Shown: positions 18,819 through 27,113 of the stretch, one piece after another | How positions within the stretch are numbered: the first letter of the stretch is position 1 | How the letters are laid out: every line of letters begins with the position of its first letter | Source of the DNA: a virus | Reading direction: 5' to 3' (one strand) | IMG/VR virus record: IMGVR_UViG_3300025849_000022 | Location: 24,309 to 88,308 of that record | Length of the DNA stretch: 64,000 bases | The notes under the pieces: model-generated | Database searches by the model: none | Seen by the model: only the letters and a program-made list of their open reading frames with translations | What the model was told of the DNA's origin: nothing | Position numbers and translations under genes: made by a program

Positions 18819-19292
18819 CTAAACTTGTTCTAATCTTTCCATTAAACGTTCAGCACGGTTAGTAACTTGTTTATGCCATCTTGAATCTCTACCTTCTACT
18901 GCGGCAGTTTTCCAATCTTCTTTAATGATTGCGGCATGCATCTTTTTAAACTTGCTTAACCTAGTTCTACCCATATTAAACATCATATTAACCAAGATTT
19001 GCTGGACTTCGTCTGGTAAGTCTCCAAATACCCCTGCTTCGTATAGCAACTCACACTCAGATATTGCTGTGTCGAGGTCTCTTTCAAAACATTCTTTAAC
19101 ACGTTCTTCTGATACTGGTGTGCCAACCTCCGCTCCATGCTCTGGATCGGTGTCGAGGACCAAATGGCCCACTCCGAAAGTCGGGTATCCCAGGTGGTCG
19201 AGGTAAACTTCATTGACTACTCCTTCATCTATTTTGAGTTGCTCAAATACAGCATCTCTATCTAACTTTGTGTCTCTTCCAAATAATCCCAT
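18819..19292 (-). CDS. e: T4-type lysozyme (endolysin)
   Basis: The 157-aa muramidase of glycoside hydrolase family 24 cleaves the glycan strands of peptidoglycan. The catalytic triad has exact T4 spacing: E23 in DEG, D32 and T38 before FGVGHL (T4 E11, D20, T26). The C-terminal helices match too (LVNMMFNMG, SRWHKQVTNRAERL). There is no signal peptide, so release needs a holin, which is not securely identified here; the spanin pair at 22864-23728 would complete lysis. It could instead be a virion-associated lysozyme, but the length is that of the free enzyme. Start/stop overlap (TAATG) with the gene upstream. Confidence 0.92.
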   Translation of the reverse strand: MGLFGRDTKLDRDAVFEQLKIDEGVVNEVYLDHLGYPTFGVGHLVLDTDPEHGAEVGTPVSEERVKECFERDLDTAISECELLYEAGVFGDLPDEVQQILVNMMFNMGRTRLSKFKKMHAAIIKEDWKTAAVEGRDSRWHKQVTNRAERLMERLEQV

Positions 19293-19840
19293 TATAATTC
19301 CTCTAGTGTAACTACTTTATAAATTTCGTTTTTACCAAGTGATAATTGTAACTTGGCAACATCTTTTTTATTATCTAAGTATATTGTGCTCTTCCACCTA
19401 TCGGGTGTAGTATTTATTTTTGCATTCATACTTAAACTATTTACTTTGTCAATCCAACTACTACCTGGATTATACTTATATGTAACGTACCTATATTTAT
19501 TAAAAAACAGTCTATGTCGTAGTATTTTGTCAGTTGATTGTATAACTGCTAATTCTTTATGTGAGCGTATACCTTCTATCTTAATAATACTATCTTTAAA
19601 TTGTTTTATAAATTTTTTAGCAACTTTGCTGTCTGAGAAATATATAGTAAAGTCCTTATGCCATGCAAACTTCATTGTGTCCCAGCAGTACATATTTTGA
19701 AAATTATAGATATCGTTTAATACCATAGCATCGTGTATTAACCAATTGCCTTTAACTGATATTTTGATATGGTATTTGTTCCACCATACCTTTAAAGATG
19801 GTTGTATAACCAATCCTGCTACTGTATTTCCTAAATTCAT
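19292..19840 (-). CDS. Hypothetical protein (182 aa)
   Basis: Unrecognised basic, aromatic-rich protein (FNKYRYVTYKYNPGSSWIDKV). It lies between ClpA and lysozyme, with an ATGA overlap to ClpA upstream and TAATG to lysozyme downstream, so it belongs to the DnaJ-ClpA-lysozyme transcript. No motif, signal or membrane segment is visible. Confidence 0.7.
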   Translation of the reverse strand: MNLGNTVAGLVIQPSLKVWWNKYHIKISVKGNWLIHDAMVLNDIYNFQNMYCWDTMKFAWHKDFTIYFSDSKVAKKFIKQFKDSIIKIEGIRSHKELAVIQSTDKILRHRLFFNKYRYVTYKYNPGSSWIDKVNSLSMNAKINTTPDRWKSTIYLDNKKDVAKLQLSLGKNEIYKVVTLEEL

Positions 19841-22014
19841 TTAACTGTAAATTCAAACTGCTCAATATAATCTACAAGTACAACGCCTTCTTCTATTTTA
19901 TCAAACAGTATTTTTTTACTGATAGGTTTTTTAACTACATCTTCAAACAGTCTTTTCAACGGCCTTGCTCCCATGCTAGGTTCAAATCCATTGTCTGCAA
20001 TATACTTCTTAGCCGCTTTGGTTAGTTCTATACTAATTTTGCTGTCATTACTTAGTAGTAATTCATTTGTTTCTTTAACAATTTTGTCAATGATAAGATT
20101 AACTTCTTTCATGCCAAGTTTATTAAACTTAACATAAGAGTCTATTCTATTTCTAAACTCTGGTGTGAAGAAACTTTTAACTGCTTTGATATCTGTATCA
20201 GTGTGTGTTGTTTCGCCAAAACCAATTTTACTTGTTTCTGACTTTGCGGCACCTAAGTTACTTGTCATTATAAGTGTAACATTACTAAAGTCTACAGTTT
20301 TACCTGTAGCACCTGTAAGCCTGCCATCATCCATTACTTGTAACAATACTTGTAATACTTCTGGTGCGGCTTTCTCTACTTCGTCTAGTAGCAATACACA
20401 ATTAGGATTCTTATCTATTTCAGATAGCAACATGCCTTGTCCTAGTTCTCCTTCTGCGTGTCCAACGTAACCTGGAGGAGCACCAATAAGTTTGCTGACA
20501 CTATGTCTTTCCATATACTCTGACATGTCAAACTTAACTAGTTTAATATCTAATTCGTCTGCTAATGCTCTTGCTGTTTCTGTTTTACCTACACCTGTTG
20601 GTCCTACAAATAGGAATGTACCAATTGGTTTATTAGGCTCTCTAAGTCCTGCTTTACTAACAAGAATACTTTCTACAAGTTTATCTACTGCTTCGTCTTG
20701 ACCAAACACTTTCTTTTTAATCTTTCTATCTAATTTACTAAAGCCTTTTGTGTCTTTAACGTCAACTACATCTTTTTTAATCTTAGCAATCTTTGATACC
20801 TGTGTTACTACTGAATCAAGATTTACAACTTTTTTTCCTAGTACTTTAGAAACTGCACCTGCGGCATCCACAATGTCTAATGCCTTGTCAGGAAAGTATT
20901 TGTTTTTAATATATCTATCTGCCAGTTCACATGCTTTTTCTATAGCACCTTTTTCATACTTGACTTTGTGAAATTCTTCGTAGTATGGTTGTAGGCCTTC
21001 GCATATCTTAATTGTATCTTTAAGTGTGGTTTCTTCTATATCAAGTCTAGCAAATCTACGCATCAATGCTCTGTCTTTTTCAAATGTACTTGCAAATTCA
21101 TCTGGTGTAGTTGCACCAATACACAATAGTTTACCTTTACCTAACAATGGCTTTAACATGTTTGCCGCATCTACTTGACTGCTACCAGCACTACCGGCTC
21201 CCATGATCATATGTATTTCATCAATAAACAAAATAGCCTTGTCATCTTTTTCAATTTGATCTAATACCGTTTTAAGACGCTCTTCAAAGTCTCCTCTAAA
21301 TTTTGTACCTGCTAACATTGTACCAACGTCTATTTGATACACAATTTTATCTTCTAATGTTTTAGGAACTTGCTTGTTAATAATCTTCCATGCCATGCCT
21401 TCTGCAATAGCAGTTTTACCTACACCAGGCTCGCCAACTAAACATACGTTATTCTTTTTACGCCTTGCAAGTATTTCGACAACATCATTTACTTCTTCGC
21501 TTCTACCAATAAGTGGATCTATGCTACCATTCATTGCTTCTTCGTTTAAGTTTTTAATGTAATCTGCTGACTCTTCTACTAATTCGCCTTCGTGTACGTC
21601 GCCTAATACATCTAATAAGTTTTCTCTATGGCATCCGTTTACTGCTAGAAAGTATGCACTATGCGAGTTATCTTCATTGGTGATACTTACTAGTAAATCT
21701 ATAGCAGATATTTTGTCTCTGCCATTAAAAATACTTTGTGCAAATGCTCTTTGAAATACTCTTTCAACTGCTACTGTTTTTTTAGGTTTGCCTGTGTTGC
21801 CTCCTTCTGACTTTAAATTATTAAATTCGTCGTCATTTAAATATGTAACAATATCTGCTTCTAGTTGCTTAATATCAACATTGCATTCACCTAGCACTTT
21901 TTTGATTTCTCTATCGTTAATAAGTGCTAATGCAACATGTTCAAGAGTCATATACTCATGACTAAATTGATTAGATATTTCGTAAGCCTTTTCTATAATT
22001 CCTTCAACATTCAT
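19837..22014 (-). CDS. clpA: ClpA-like AAA+ unfoldase
   Basis: The 725-aa two-ring Clp ATPase unfolds substrates and feeds them to ClpP. It has an N-domain (1-140), Walker A1 GEPGVGKT (194-201) and B1 ILFIDE (261-266), no long middle coiled coil (so ClpA rather than ClpB), and Walker A2 GPTGVGKT (471-478) and B2 VLLLDE (540-545). The tripeptide IGF (597-599) sits just before FFTPEFRNR, where ClpA carries its ClpP-docking loop, so docking competence looks retained. A phage ClpP is encoded at 37178-37768. A phage DnaJ precedes it in the operon. Targets (host regulators or virion proteins) are unknown. A TTAAATA element 5 bases before the ATG may add late transcription. Confidence 0.95.
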   Translation of the reverse strand: MNVEGIIEKAYEISNQFSHEYMTLEHVALALINDREIKKVLGECNVDIKQLEADIVTYLNDDEFNNLKSEGGNTGKPKKTVAVERVFQRAFAQSIFNGRDKISAIDLLVSITNEDNSHSAYFLAVNGCHRENLLDVLGDVHEGELVEESADYIKNLNEEAMNGSIDPLIGRSEEVNDVVEILARRKKNNVCLVGEPGVGKTAIAEGMAWKIINKQVPKTLEDKIVYQIDVGTMLAGTKFRGDFEERLKTVLDQIEKDDKAILFIDEIHMIMGAGSAGSSQVDAANMLKPLLGKGKLLCIGATTPDEFASTFEKDRALMRRFARLDIEETTLKDTIKICEGLQPYYEEFHKVKYEKGAIEKACELADRYIKNKYFPDKALDIVDAAGAVSKVLGKKVVNLDSVVTQVSKIAKIKKDVVDVKDTKGFSKLDRKIKKKVFGQDEAVDKLVESILVSKAGLREPNKPIGTFLFVGPTGVGKTETARALADELDIKLVKFDMSEYMERHSVSKLIGAPPGYVGHAEGELGQGMLLSEIDKNPNCVLLLDEVEKAAPEVLQVLLQVMDDGRLTGATGKTVDFSNVTLIMTSNLGAAKSETSKIGFGETTHTDTDIKAVKSFFTPEFRNRIDSYVKFNKLGMKEVNLIIDKIVKETNELLLSNDSKISIELTKAAKKYIADNGFEPSMGARPLKRLFEDVVKKPISKKILFDKIEEGVVLVDYIEQFEFTVK

Positions 22015-22019
22015 AATAG

Positions 22020-22026
22020 TATTTAA
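22020..22026 (-). promoter_or_regulatory. Possible late promoter variant for clpA
   Basis: TTAAATA followed by exactly five bases and the ATG at 22014. It differs from the usual ATAAATA at one position but keeps the leaderless spacing. Confidence 0.4.
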
Positions 22027-22826
22027 TTGTTTCTCCTGCGTTCTTGTTTAATTCTTTGTATAAGATGAACATGCTCATGACTCAATGAATCAGGTGGCAT
22101 AACTTCTACTTGTAATAAAAAGTTACCAACTATGCTACTGCGAGGATCTGTAAATCCTTCCCCTCTAAGTTTCAGTCTGCTATTTGGTTCAGTAAGTGGC
22201 GGTATATGAACTGCCAACATTCTTCCGCTAATGTGCCTAACATCTATAGTTGCACCAGTTAATGCATCAAGGTAATCTATTTGTATAATACCAATAAGAT
22301 CATTTCCGTTTTTTGCAAATTCTGGATGTGGTCGATATCTTACTCTTATAAATAAATCACCTGGCGGCAGGTTCGGGTCTTGCTGTGGACCTTTGCCGTG
22401 TACAGTAAACCGTGTACCTTCTTGTACACCTTTTGGTATTTTTAAATCTAACATACCAGTGCCTACATTGATTCGTTGTGTGGAACCGTTATATACATCT
22501 TCTAATGATAATAGTATATCAGTTTGTGCATCAAAATTTTGCTCTCTGCGTTGTTGTCCTCTTTGTCCAAATATATCTCTAAATATGTCTCCAAAAGGAC
22601 TGGCTCCGCCAAAGCCTTGTCCAAAACCTTCAAAAGGATTAGGATTATCATACTGATTACGTTTGTTTGGATCACTAAGTGTATCGTATGCTTCTTGTAC
22701 TCTTTTGAATTCCTCTGGATTACCACCTTTGTCAGGATGATGCTTACTTGCTAATTTGCGATATGCTTTTTTGATAGTGGAGGCGTCAGCATCGCGGCCT
22801 ACCCCCAATGTTTGGTAGTGATCCAT
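22023..22826 (-). CDS. DnaJ/CbpA-like co-chaperone
   Basis: The 267-aa protein has an N-terminal J-domain with HPD (residues 34-36, in KHHPDKGG) that stimulates DnaK ATPase, a Gly/Phe linker (GFGQGFGG) and a C-terminal substrate-binding region ([15 protein letters not shown]). The Cys-rich zinc domain of true DnaJ is absent, so it is CbpA-type. It probably recruits host DnaK to phage or host clients, and may work with ClpA downstream. It is read from an early promoter whose +1 is at the start codon. Confidence 0.9.
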   Translation of the reverse strand: MDHYQTLGVGRDADASTIKKAYRKLASKHHPDKGGNPEEFKRVQEAYDTLSDPNKRNQYDNPNPFEGFGQGFGGASPFGDIFRDIFGQRGQQRREQNFDAQTDILLSLEDVYNGSTQRINVGTGMLDLKIPKGVQEGTRFTVHGKGPQQDPNLPPGDLFIRVRYRPHPEFAKNGNDLIGIIQIDYLDALTGATIDVRHISGRMLAVHIPPLTEPNSRLKLRGEGFTDPRSSIVGNFLLQVEVMPPDSLSHEHVHLIQRIKQERRRNN

Positions 22827-22832
22827 TGTTTT

Positions 22833-22860
22833 ATTATACAGTATTTGACAGGAATGTCAA
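22833..22860 (-). promoter_or_regulatory. Sigma70-like promoter, leaderless (dnaJ-clpA unit)
   Basis: TTGACA, 16 bp, TATAAT, six bases (AAAACA), ATG 22826. Same geometry as the HAD and polymerase promoters. Confidence 0.85.
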
Positions 22861-22863
22861 GTG

Positions 22864-23313
22864 CTATTCGTCTTTATTAAACGTTTTTGGTGCAAACTCT
22901 TTGTCAGTGCCAAAGTCTTTAAACATATTACTCTTGCCTTCTTGCTCTTCAGGTTCGTAATATTCTTTGTATGCTTCTATAATTGCTCTAAGTTTTACAA
23001 TTTGGTTACGCATTCTTACATTGTTTTTAGTTACAAGTTCCCAATCTTCATCACTGTAACCAAATACCACAGGATCAATATTTGCTTCTTTCATTTTAGC
23101 AAACACTTCTTCTTGGTTCTTGCTTGTTACAATAATAACATTTACTTGCTCTAATGTTTCTACTGGTGGTAGTTCTAAGTTAAGAGGCATTCTCTCTACT
23201 TCTTTAGTAAAAATTTCTAATGATTTAGTTGTACTACATCCACTAATAAGGAGTATAGTTAGGATTGGCAATATTAGTACATTCAGCATTGATCTGTGAC
23301 TTCTTGGTTGCAT
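22864..23313 (-). CDS. Outer-membrane spanin-like lipoprotein (Rz1-type)
   Basis: The 149-aa protein has a hydrophobic signal and lipobox LISGC (Cys26), followed by STTK, so it should be a lipoprotein. The gene begins inside, and out of frame with, the end of the coiled-coil membrane protein upstream (71-base overlap), the classic Rz/Rz1 arrangement. A strong GGAGGA site precedes the ATG. It is longer than most o-spanins; its C-terminal half is charged and helical. Together the pair would fuse inner and outer membranes at lysis. Confidence 0.65.
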   Translation of the reverse strand: MQPRSHRSMLNVLILPILTILLISGCSTTKSLEIFTKEVERMPLNLELPPVETLEQVNVIIVTSKNQEEVFAKMKEANIDPVVFGYSDEDWELVTKNNVRMRNQIVKLRAIIEAYKEYYEPEEQEGKSNMFKDFGTDKEFAPKTFNKDE

Positions 23314-23728
23314 TTAATTCCTCCTCCGTTAGTGGCGAGCCTTGTGCTATTTCAAAACACCTTGCTCTTTGTTGCTCTCTTTTACGTTCTATTCTTTCTA
23401 TGCTTTTAGGTTTACTTAGAGCCAAGTTACCTACGTCTCTTCTTTCACCTGATGCATTTACTTTGTTAAACTTTTCATTTGCTAAGTTTAAGTCTGCTGT
23501 TAGTTTAGCATTATTTTCACTTAATACTTTATTGATTGCGGTCTTAGACTCTATATCTCTTAACTGTTGCTGTATGAGTGCCTGCTGTTGTTCTACAGCA
23601 CCATTTAGTTTCTCATTGTTAAGTGTAAGGATTTCGTTTTCTGCTTTTAGATGTTGCACATACCACAAGCCTCCAGCGGCTCCTGATAACAACATAAAAA
23701 AGAAAACTAGTTTAATTTGACCCAACAT
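23243..23728 (-). CDS. Inner-membrane spanin-like protein (Rz-type)
   Basis: The 161-aa protein has one N-terminal membrane anchor (residues 5-25, FFFMLLSGAAGGLW) and a long periplasmic coiled coil (30-95, rich in Glu, Gln, Leu and Asn). The C-terminal part contains three Cys residues, possibly for covalent dimers. Topology and the embedded downstream lipoprotein gene match i-spanins. It follows the ACP-like gene with a 17-base overlap. Confidence 0.65.
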   Translation of the reverse strand: MLGQIKLVFFFMLLSGAAGGLWYVQHLKAENEILTLNNEKLNGAVEQQQALIQQQLRDIESKTAINKVLSENNAKLTADLNLANEKFNKVNASGERRDVGNLALSKPKSIERIERKREQQRARCFEIAQGSPLTEEELNATKKSQINAECTNIANPNYTPY

Positions 23729-23942
23729 GTCTCTCTACTACTTCACATAGTGCAGACACAGTCATAATATCAAATGTTTCTTCTTCTGGTATGGAAATAC
23801 CTAGTTTGGATTCTATTTGAACAAACACGTCGACTATATCAAATTCGTCACCACCTAAGTCGTCCATCATATGACTATCTTGTGTAATGCTTTTGTCTTT
23901 ACCAAAATGTGATTCTAATACTTCTAAGATTTCTACTCTCAT
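23712..23942 (-). CDS. Acyl-carrier-protein-like, phosphopantetheine Ser replaced
   Basis: The 76-aa acidic four-helix protein aligns with bacterial ACP over its whole length: DLGGDEFDIVDVFVQIE corresponds to the DLGADSLDTVELVMALE region and GISIPEEE to the helix III approach. The Ser that normally carries 4'-phosphopantetheine (DSL) is Glu33 here (DEF); the codon is GAA, read directly from the sequence. It therefore cannot carry acyl chains in the usual way, and may mimic ACP to bind host ACP partners (inference). ATGA overlap with the gene upstream. Confidence 0.8.
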   Translation of the reverse strand: MRVEILEVLESHFGKDKSITQDSHMMDDLGGDEFDIVDVFVQIESKLGISIPEEETFDIMTVSALCEVVERHVGSN

Positions 23943-24694
23943 ATTTTCCTCAATAATAAAACATCATCGCTACCTTCTTTAGAAAGTGTAAATCTACCTT
24001 CGCTAAAATTGTTGACTACATATGATTTGCCAATTGCATCAGCAAATGCCAAGTCATCACTTAACATACTTCTAATAGGTTCTGACGAAATGTCTTCTAA
24101 TATATCTTTTTGACCAAAGTTGACTAATTCAAATTCAAATACTCTCTTGCCTCTTTGAAATTGTATTCTATCTTTATCTGTGTCTTTATCTAAATTAACG
24201 TTTGACATCAAACTGTCAATTAAAAAGTTTCCTAAGTTTTCTTTATACTCGCTTTCTTGTGCTTCAACTTTATTTTGTTGAAATGTTTTTTTATCTACAT
24301 ACATATCTGGGTCCACTATTACAAAACTTTTCCATGTATCTTCGTGTAGTTTAAAGTCTTCATCTGCATAGTATGGCTTTACAGTCCATGCTAGTTTACC
24401 AGACAAGTTCTCTACATCATGTAAAATTTTATCTATTTTTTCAAAGACTTGGTTGTCTCTTTTCATTTCTACAAACACCATGTAGTGTCCGTCATCGTTT
24501 GCGGCTGGGGAAGCCTCGCAATCTAATGTTTCATATGCACCTGACTCTACAAAGTTTGATAAGTCTTTAGCAGGAGCCAAATCGTCTACATAAAACCCCA
24601 CTACAATTACATCTTTATTATCACCTGTCTTTGGTGAAAATTCATCTAAACTGATTTTAGGAATAACTAGATCAACAAGGTCGTGATGTTTCAT
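23939..24694 (-). CDS. Hypothetical protein (251 aa)
   Basis: Unrecognised acidic soluble protein with alternating strands (DVIVVGFYVDDL, YMVFVEMKRD) and a helical middle. TAATG coupling to the gene upstream and ATGA to the ACP-like gene place it second in a late transcript from 25251-25258. The context next to virion-type and lysis genes hints at a late role only. No motif supports a function. Confidence 0.7.
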   Translation of the reverse strand: MKHHDLVDLVIPKISLDEFSPKTGDNKDVIVVGFYVDDLAPAKDLSNFVESGAYETLDCEASPAANDDGHYMVFVEMKRDNQVFEKIDKILHDVENLSGKLAWTVKPYYADEDFKLHEDTWKSFVIVDPDMYVDKKTFQQNKVEAQESEYKENLGNFLIDSLMSNVNLDKDTDKDRIQFQRGKRVFEFELVNFGQKDILEDISSEPIRSMLSDDLAFADAIGKSYVVNNFSEGRFTLSKEGSDDVLLLRKI

Positions 24695-25245
24695 TATACG
24701 ACGCCTCCTAGTGGATCTGCTGGCATTGGTGCAGTTGGATCAACTCCTTGTTGCAACATTGCACCTGCTTCGGCATCCTGTGTAGATATTACTTCGTCGT
24801 TCATTTTAGTTTCTGCTTCATCATAATGCTCTAAATACTTTCTTGGCACTCGTAATTCAACTAACCATACAGGATCGCTTTCTGTTTTAGTTTTTCTGTA
24901 GACCCTATTGCGTGTGATTTCAACTTCTATATCGTCTGGACTCATAATCTTTTTAGGATATTCAAATACATCTTCATTGAACTTAACTTGACATTTTTTG
25001 TTAGTTAATCGCAATGCACCTTCTGGATCTGGCATTTCTGCTTTGTCGTACATTAGTGTTAGGTCAATCCAGTATTTACTAGGACGGCCTACTTCAACTA
25101 TCTTACCCTTTTTCCAGTTCTTAAATGCATAAATACCTAGGTGCTCAAAGAGTCCGTCTAGTTCTAGTAGCATATCAAGAAGTGTTCTATCTTGGTTAAT
25201 AGCCTTTATGGTATTATTGATATCTTCTGAAGTATATTTTGACAT
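24694..25245 (-). CDS. Hypothetical late protein (183 aa)
   Basis: Unrecognised. Residues 1-130 look like a compact mixed domain (IYAFKNWKKGKIVEVG, YWIDLTLMYDKAEMP) and the C-terminus is Pro/Ala/Gly/Met-rich and flexible. First gene of a late unit, with its ATG exactly 5 bases after GATAAATA, so the mRNA is predicted to be leaderless. An upstream in-frame TTG lies inside the promoter and is rejected. Possibly virion-associated. Confidence 0.65.
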   Translation of the reverse strand: MSKYTSEDINNTIKAINQDRTLLDMLLELDGLFEHLGIYAFKNWKKGKIVEVGRPSKYWIDLTLMYDKAEMPDPEGALRLTNKKCQVKFNEDVFEYPKKIMSPDDIEVEITRNRVYRKTKTESDPVWLVELRVPRKYLEHYDEAETKMNDEVISTQDAEAGAMLQQGVDPTAPMPADPLGGVV

Positions 25246-25250
25246 ACAAG

Positions 25251-25258
25251 TATTTATC
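25251..25258 (-). promoter_or_regulatory. Late promoter, leaderless
   Basis: GATAAATA, CTTGT, ATG 25245. The 5-base gap puts +1 on the start codon. Confidence 0.8.
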
Positions 25259-25362
25259 AAAGTTATTAAATGAGTTGTTTTAACATTGACGTTAAATACT
25301 AAATAATATTACATGATGATTAACAACCATTCAAAAAGTTGTAGACAACATATACAGGACCC

Positions 25363-25393
25363 AACCGTTCATGAATCCATGCACGGTTTTTTT
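25363..25393 (+). terminator. Terminator-like hairpin in the phoH leader
   Basis: AACCGT...ACGGTT stem, continued by CATG/CATG around an AATC loop with one mismatch, ending in a run of seven T. It lies 14 bases before the phoH ribosome site, so it could attenuate phoH or end a short leader RNA. Confidence 0.55.
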
Positions 25394-25417
25394 ATGGCTT
25401 CACAAAAAGGAGATACC

Positions 25418-26167
25418 ATGTCAAGAAAGAAACGCAAAGAACGAGAATTCAAGGCGAGCATACGCCAATTACAAACGGAGGATTTAATATTGAAACTTGA
25501 TAACAGATATAACACTAAGACGGCTAATTGTACAGTAGTACCTAGAAACATAACCCAAGACAATTTACTTGCATCGCTAGAGCATACTAATACGTCTATT
25601 ACATTTGCTGTAGGACCAGCAGGTACGGGTAAAACGTATATTGCTACAAAGAAAGCCATTCAGTCGTTATCATCTGGTATGGTGTCAAAAATAGTTATTA
25701 CAAGGCCAGCGATCAGTGTCGATGAGCAACACGGCTTCTTACCTGGTACATTACAGGATAAGATGGCGCCATGGACTAGGCCAATTATAGATATTTTTGA
25801 GGAACACTTTACAACCAGTCACATTGAAAACATGATAGATGCAAATATTATTGAGATTGCGCCATTGGCGTATATGAGAGGTAGAACATTTAAAAACTCT
25901 TTTATTATTGCTGATGAAATGCAAAATGCAACTATTGAACAAATGAAAATGCTTTTAACTAGAATAGGCGTAGGCAGTAAAATGGTTATTACTGGTGACT
26001 TACGTCAGCATGATAGAGGCTTTGGTGACAATGGATTAAAGGATTTCTTAGAGAGATTACAAGACAAAGATTACGAATTTATTAGAACAGTCGAGTTTAC
26101 TAGCAAGGATATTGAAAGACATCCTGCTGTAGCAGAAGTACTCGGTGTATATGATGATTTAAACTAA
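25418..26167 (+). CDS. phoH: PhoH-like ATPase
   Basis: The 249-aa P-loop ATPase of the PhoH family is common in marine phages. Walker A GPAGTGKT lies near residue 65 and Walker B FIIADEMQNAT further on, followed by VITGD (sensor). The biological role is unsettled; RNA or nucleotide metabolism has been suggested for the family. The start is set at ATG 25418, which has AAGGAG five bases upstream; the longer frame back to 25313 would run through the terminator-like hairpin. Plus strand, divergent from the late unit at 25245. Confidence 0.92.
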   Translation: MSRKKRKEREFKASIRQLQTEDLILKLDNRYNTKTANCTVVPRNITQDNLLASLEHTNTSITFAVGPAGTGKTYIATKKAIQSLSSGMVSKIVITRPAISVDEQHGFLPGTLQDKMAPWTRPIIDIFEEHFTTSHIENMIDANIIEIAPLAYMRGRTFKNSFIIADEMQNATIEQMKMLLTRIGVGSKMVITGDLRQHDRGFGDNGLKDFLERLQDKDYEFIRTVEFTSKDIERHPAVAEVLGVYDDLN

Positions 26168-26368
26168 TTTTTTTAAGATAATTTCACTTACTTGGCCGAC
26201 TTGGCTATGTTCTAAATCATACAAGTCGGTCATTCTATCTACTGCACTTTTAATAGCAACCAAAGGATCACTTTTGTTTTGCTTGATATGTGTGTGGACA
26301 AACCCACCTTCTTTAAATTCGGGTTCGAAACGCATCATTTCTTCTGCTACTGTAACCAGGTCGACCAT
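26159..26368 (-). CDS. Hypothetical protein (69 aa)
   Basis: Unrecognised helical protein. Its 3' end overlaps the convergent phoH gene by 9 bases, with no terminator between them. Its start overlaps the SDR gene by 22 bases, so it is the last gene of the metabolic operon that begins near 30099. Confidence 0.55.
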   Translation of the reverse strand: MVDLVTVAEEMMRFEPEFKEGGFVHTHIKQNKSDPLVAIKSAVDRMTDLYDLEHSQVGQVSEIILKKLV

Positions 26369-26886
26369 ATTGATAACTCATTGATTTCTATTTCTTGTGG
26401 CTTATCTAAACACCACTTAATTGTTTCTGCTACAGTTTCAGGCGATAGTTTATTATAGTCCTTGGCACGTGGAGGCACCATATCTGTATCTACATAGCCT
26501 GGATTTATATTAATTACTCTGACCCTTTTATTCATATCACTAAACACATTTGATTGTGCTATGTGATCTAAATGCTTTTTGTCTGCTCCGTAAAGTGATG
26601 TTCTAACACCGTCGTACTTGCTTCTGCTGTTTATATTTACAATAGTTTTAGTATCATCTGTTCTCCACAAGTTAAACAATTGATCAAATAATTCTGATTG
26701 CTTAGTACCTGAGTATGCATTATTAATAAACACATCGCATGAGTTGGCTGTCATTATAATAGGTTTAATTTCATTTATATCAAATCCATTACTTCTACTC
26801 ATACCAACGACATCATGCTCTTTACTAAGTAAATCAAAACATGCTTTACCTATGCCTTTGCTATGACCTGTAATTGCTATTTTCAT
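26347..26886 (-). CDS. Short-chain dehydrogenase/reductase
   Basis: The 179-aa NAD(P)-dependent oxidoreductase is somewhat short for the family. The N-terminus has the cofactor loop GHSKGIG (TGxxxGIG-type), then NNAY (NNAG-type), YGADK (catalytic YxxxK) and NPGYVDTDM (PG motif). Substrate unknown. The start is at 26886 (MKIAITGHSKGIG) with GGAG upstream and an ATGA overlap to the previous gene. It is part of a coupled set with SufE and a UDP-sugar dehydrogenase, so a role in sugar or cofactor modification is plausible. Confidence 0.85.
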   Translation of the reverse strand: MKIAITGHSKGIGKACFDLLSKEHDVVGMSRSNGFDINEIKPIIMTANSCDVFINNAYSGTKQSELFDQLFNLWRTDDTKTIVNINSRSKYDGVRTSLYGADKKHLDHIAQSNVFSDMNKRVRVININPGYVDTDMVPPRAKDYNKLSPETVAETIKWCLDKPQEIEINELSIWSTWLQ

Positions 26887-27113
26887 GCTAAATTCTCCAC
26901 AGGCAATTTCACACATTTCAGTGTAAGTTTGTGTTGTTTAGTGATGGTCTCTCTGTTTTTTCTGTAGTATTGCATGTAGATATCCATACTCTGAAATGAA
27001 TCTAGTTCTTTCATAAAACTTTCACATTGTTTTGTGTTATCAAATCCTTTCAATAGTTGAGTATCTTGCACCTCATCACCAAGCATTAAAAAAATCATCA
27101 ATGCTATTTTCAA
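26883..27113 (-). CDS. Hypothetical protein with N-terminal hydrophobic segment (76 aa)
   Basis: Unrecognised. The start is a TTG overlapping the previous stop (AGTTGA) with AGGAAG upstream; a later ATG at 27098 is the alternative. The N-terminus (MKIALMIFLMLG) could be a signal or anchor; the rest is charged with two Cys. ATGA overlap with the SDR gene. Confidence 0.55.
   Translation of the reverse strand: MKIALMIFLMLGDEVQDTQLLKGFDNTKQCESFMKELDSFQSMDIYMQYYRKNRETITKQHKLTLKCVKLPVENLA

Noticed and set aside
25313-25418. phoH start at 25313
   Set aside because: That part of the frame runs through a hairpin with T-run and has no ribosome site, whereas 25418 has AAGGAG.
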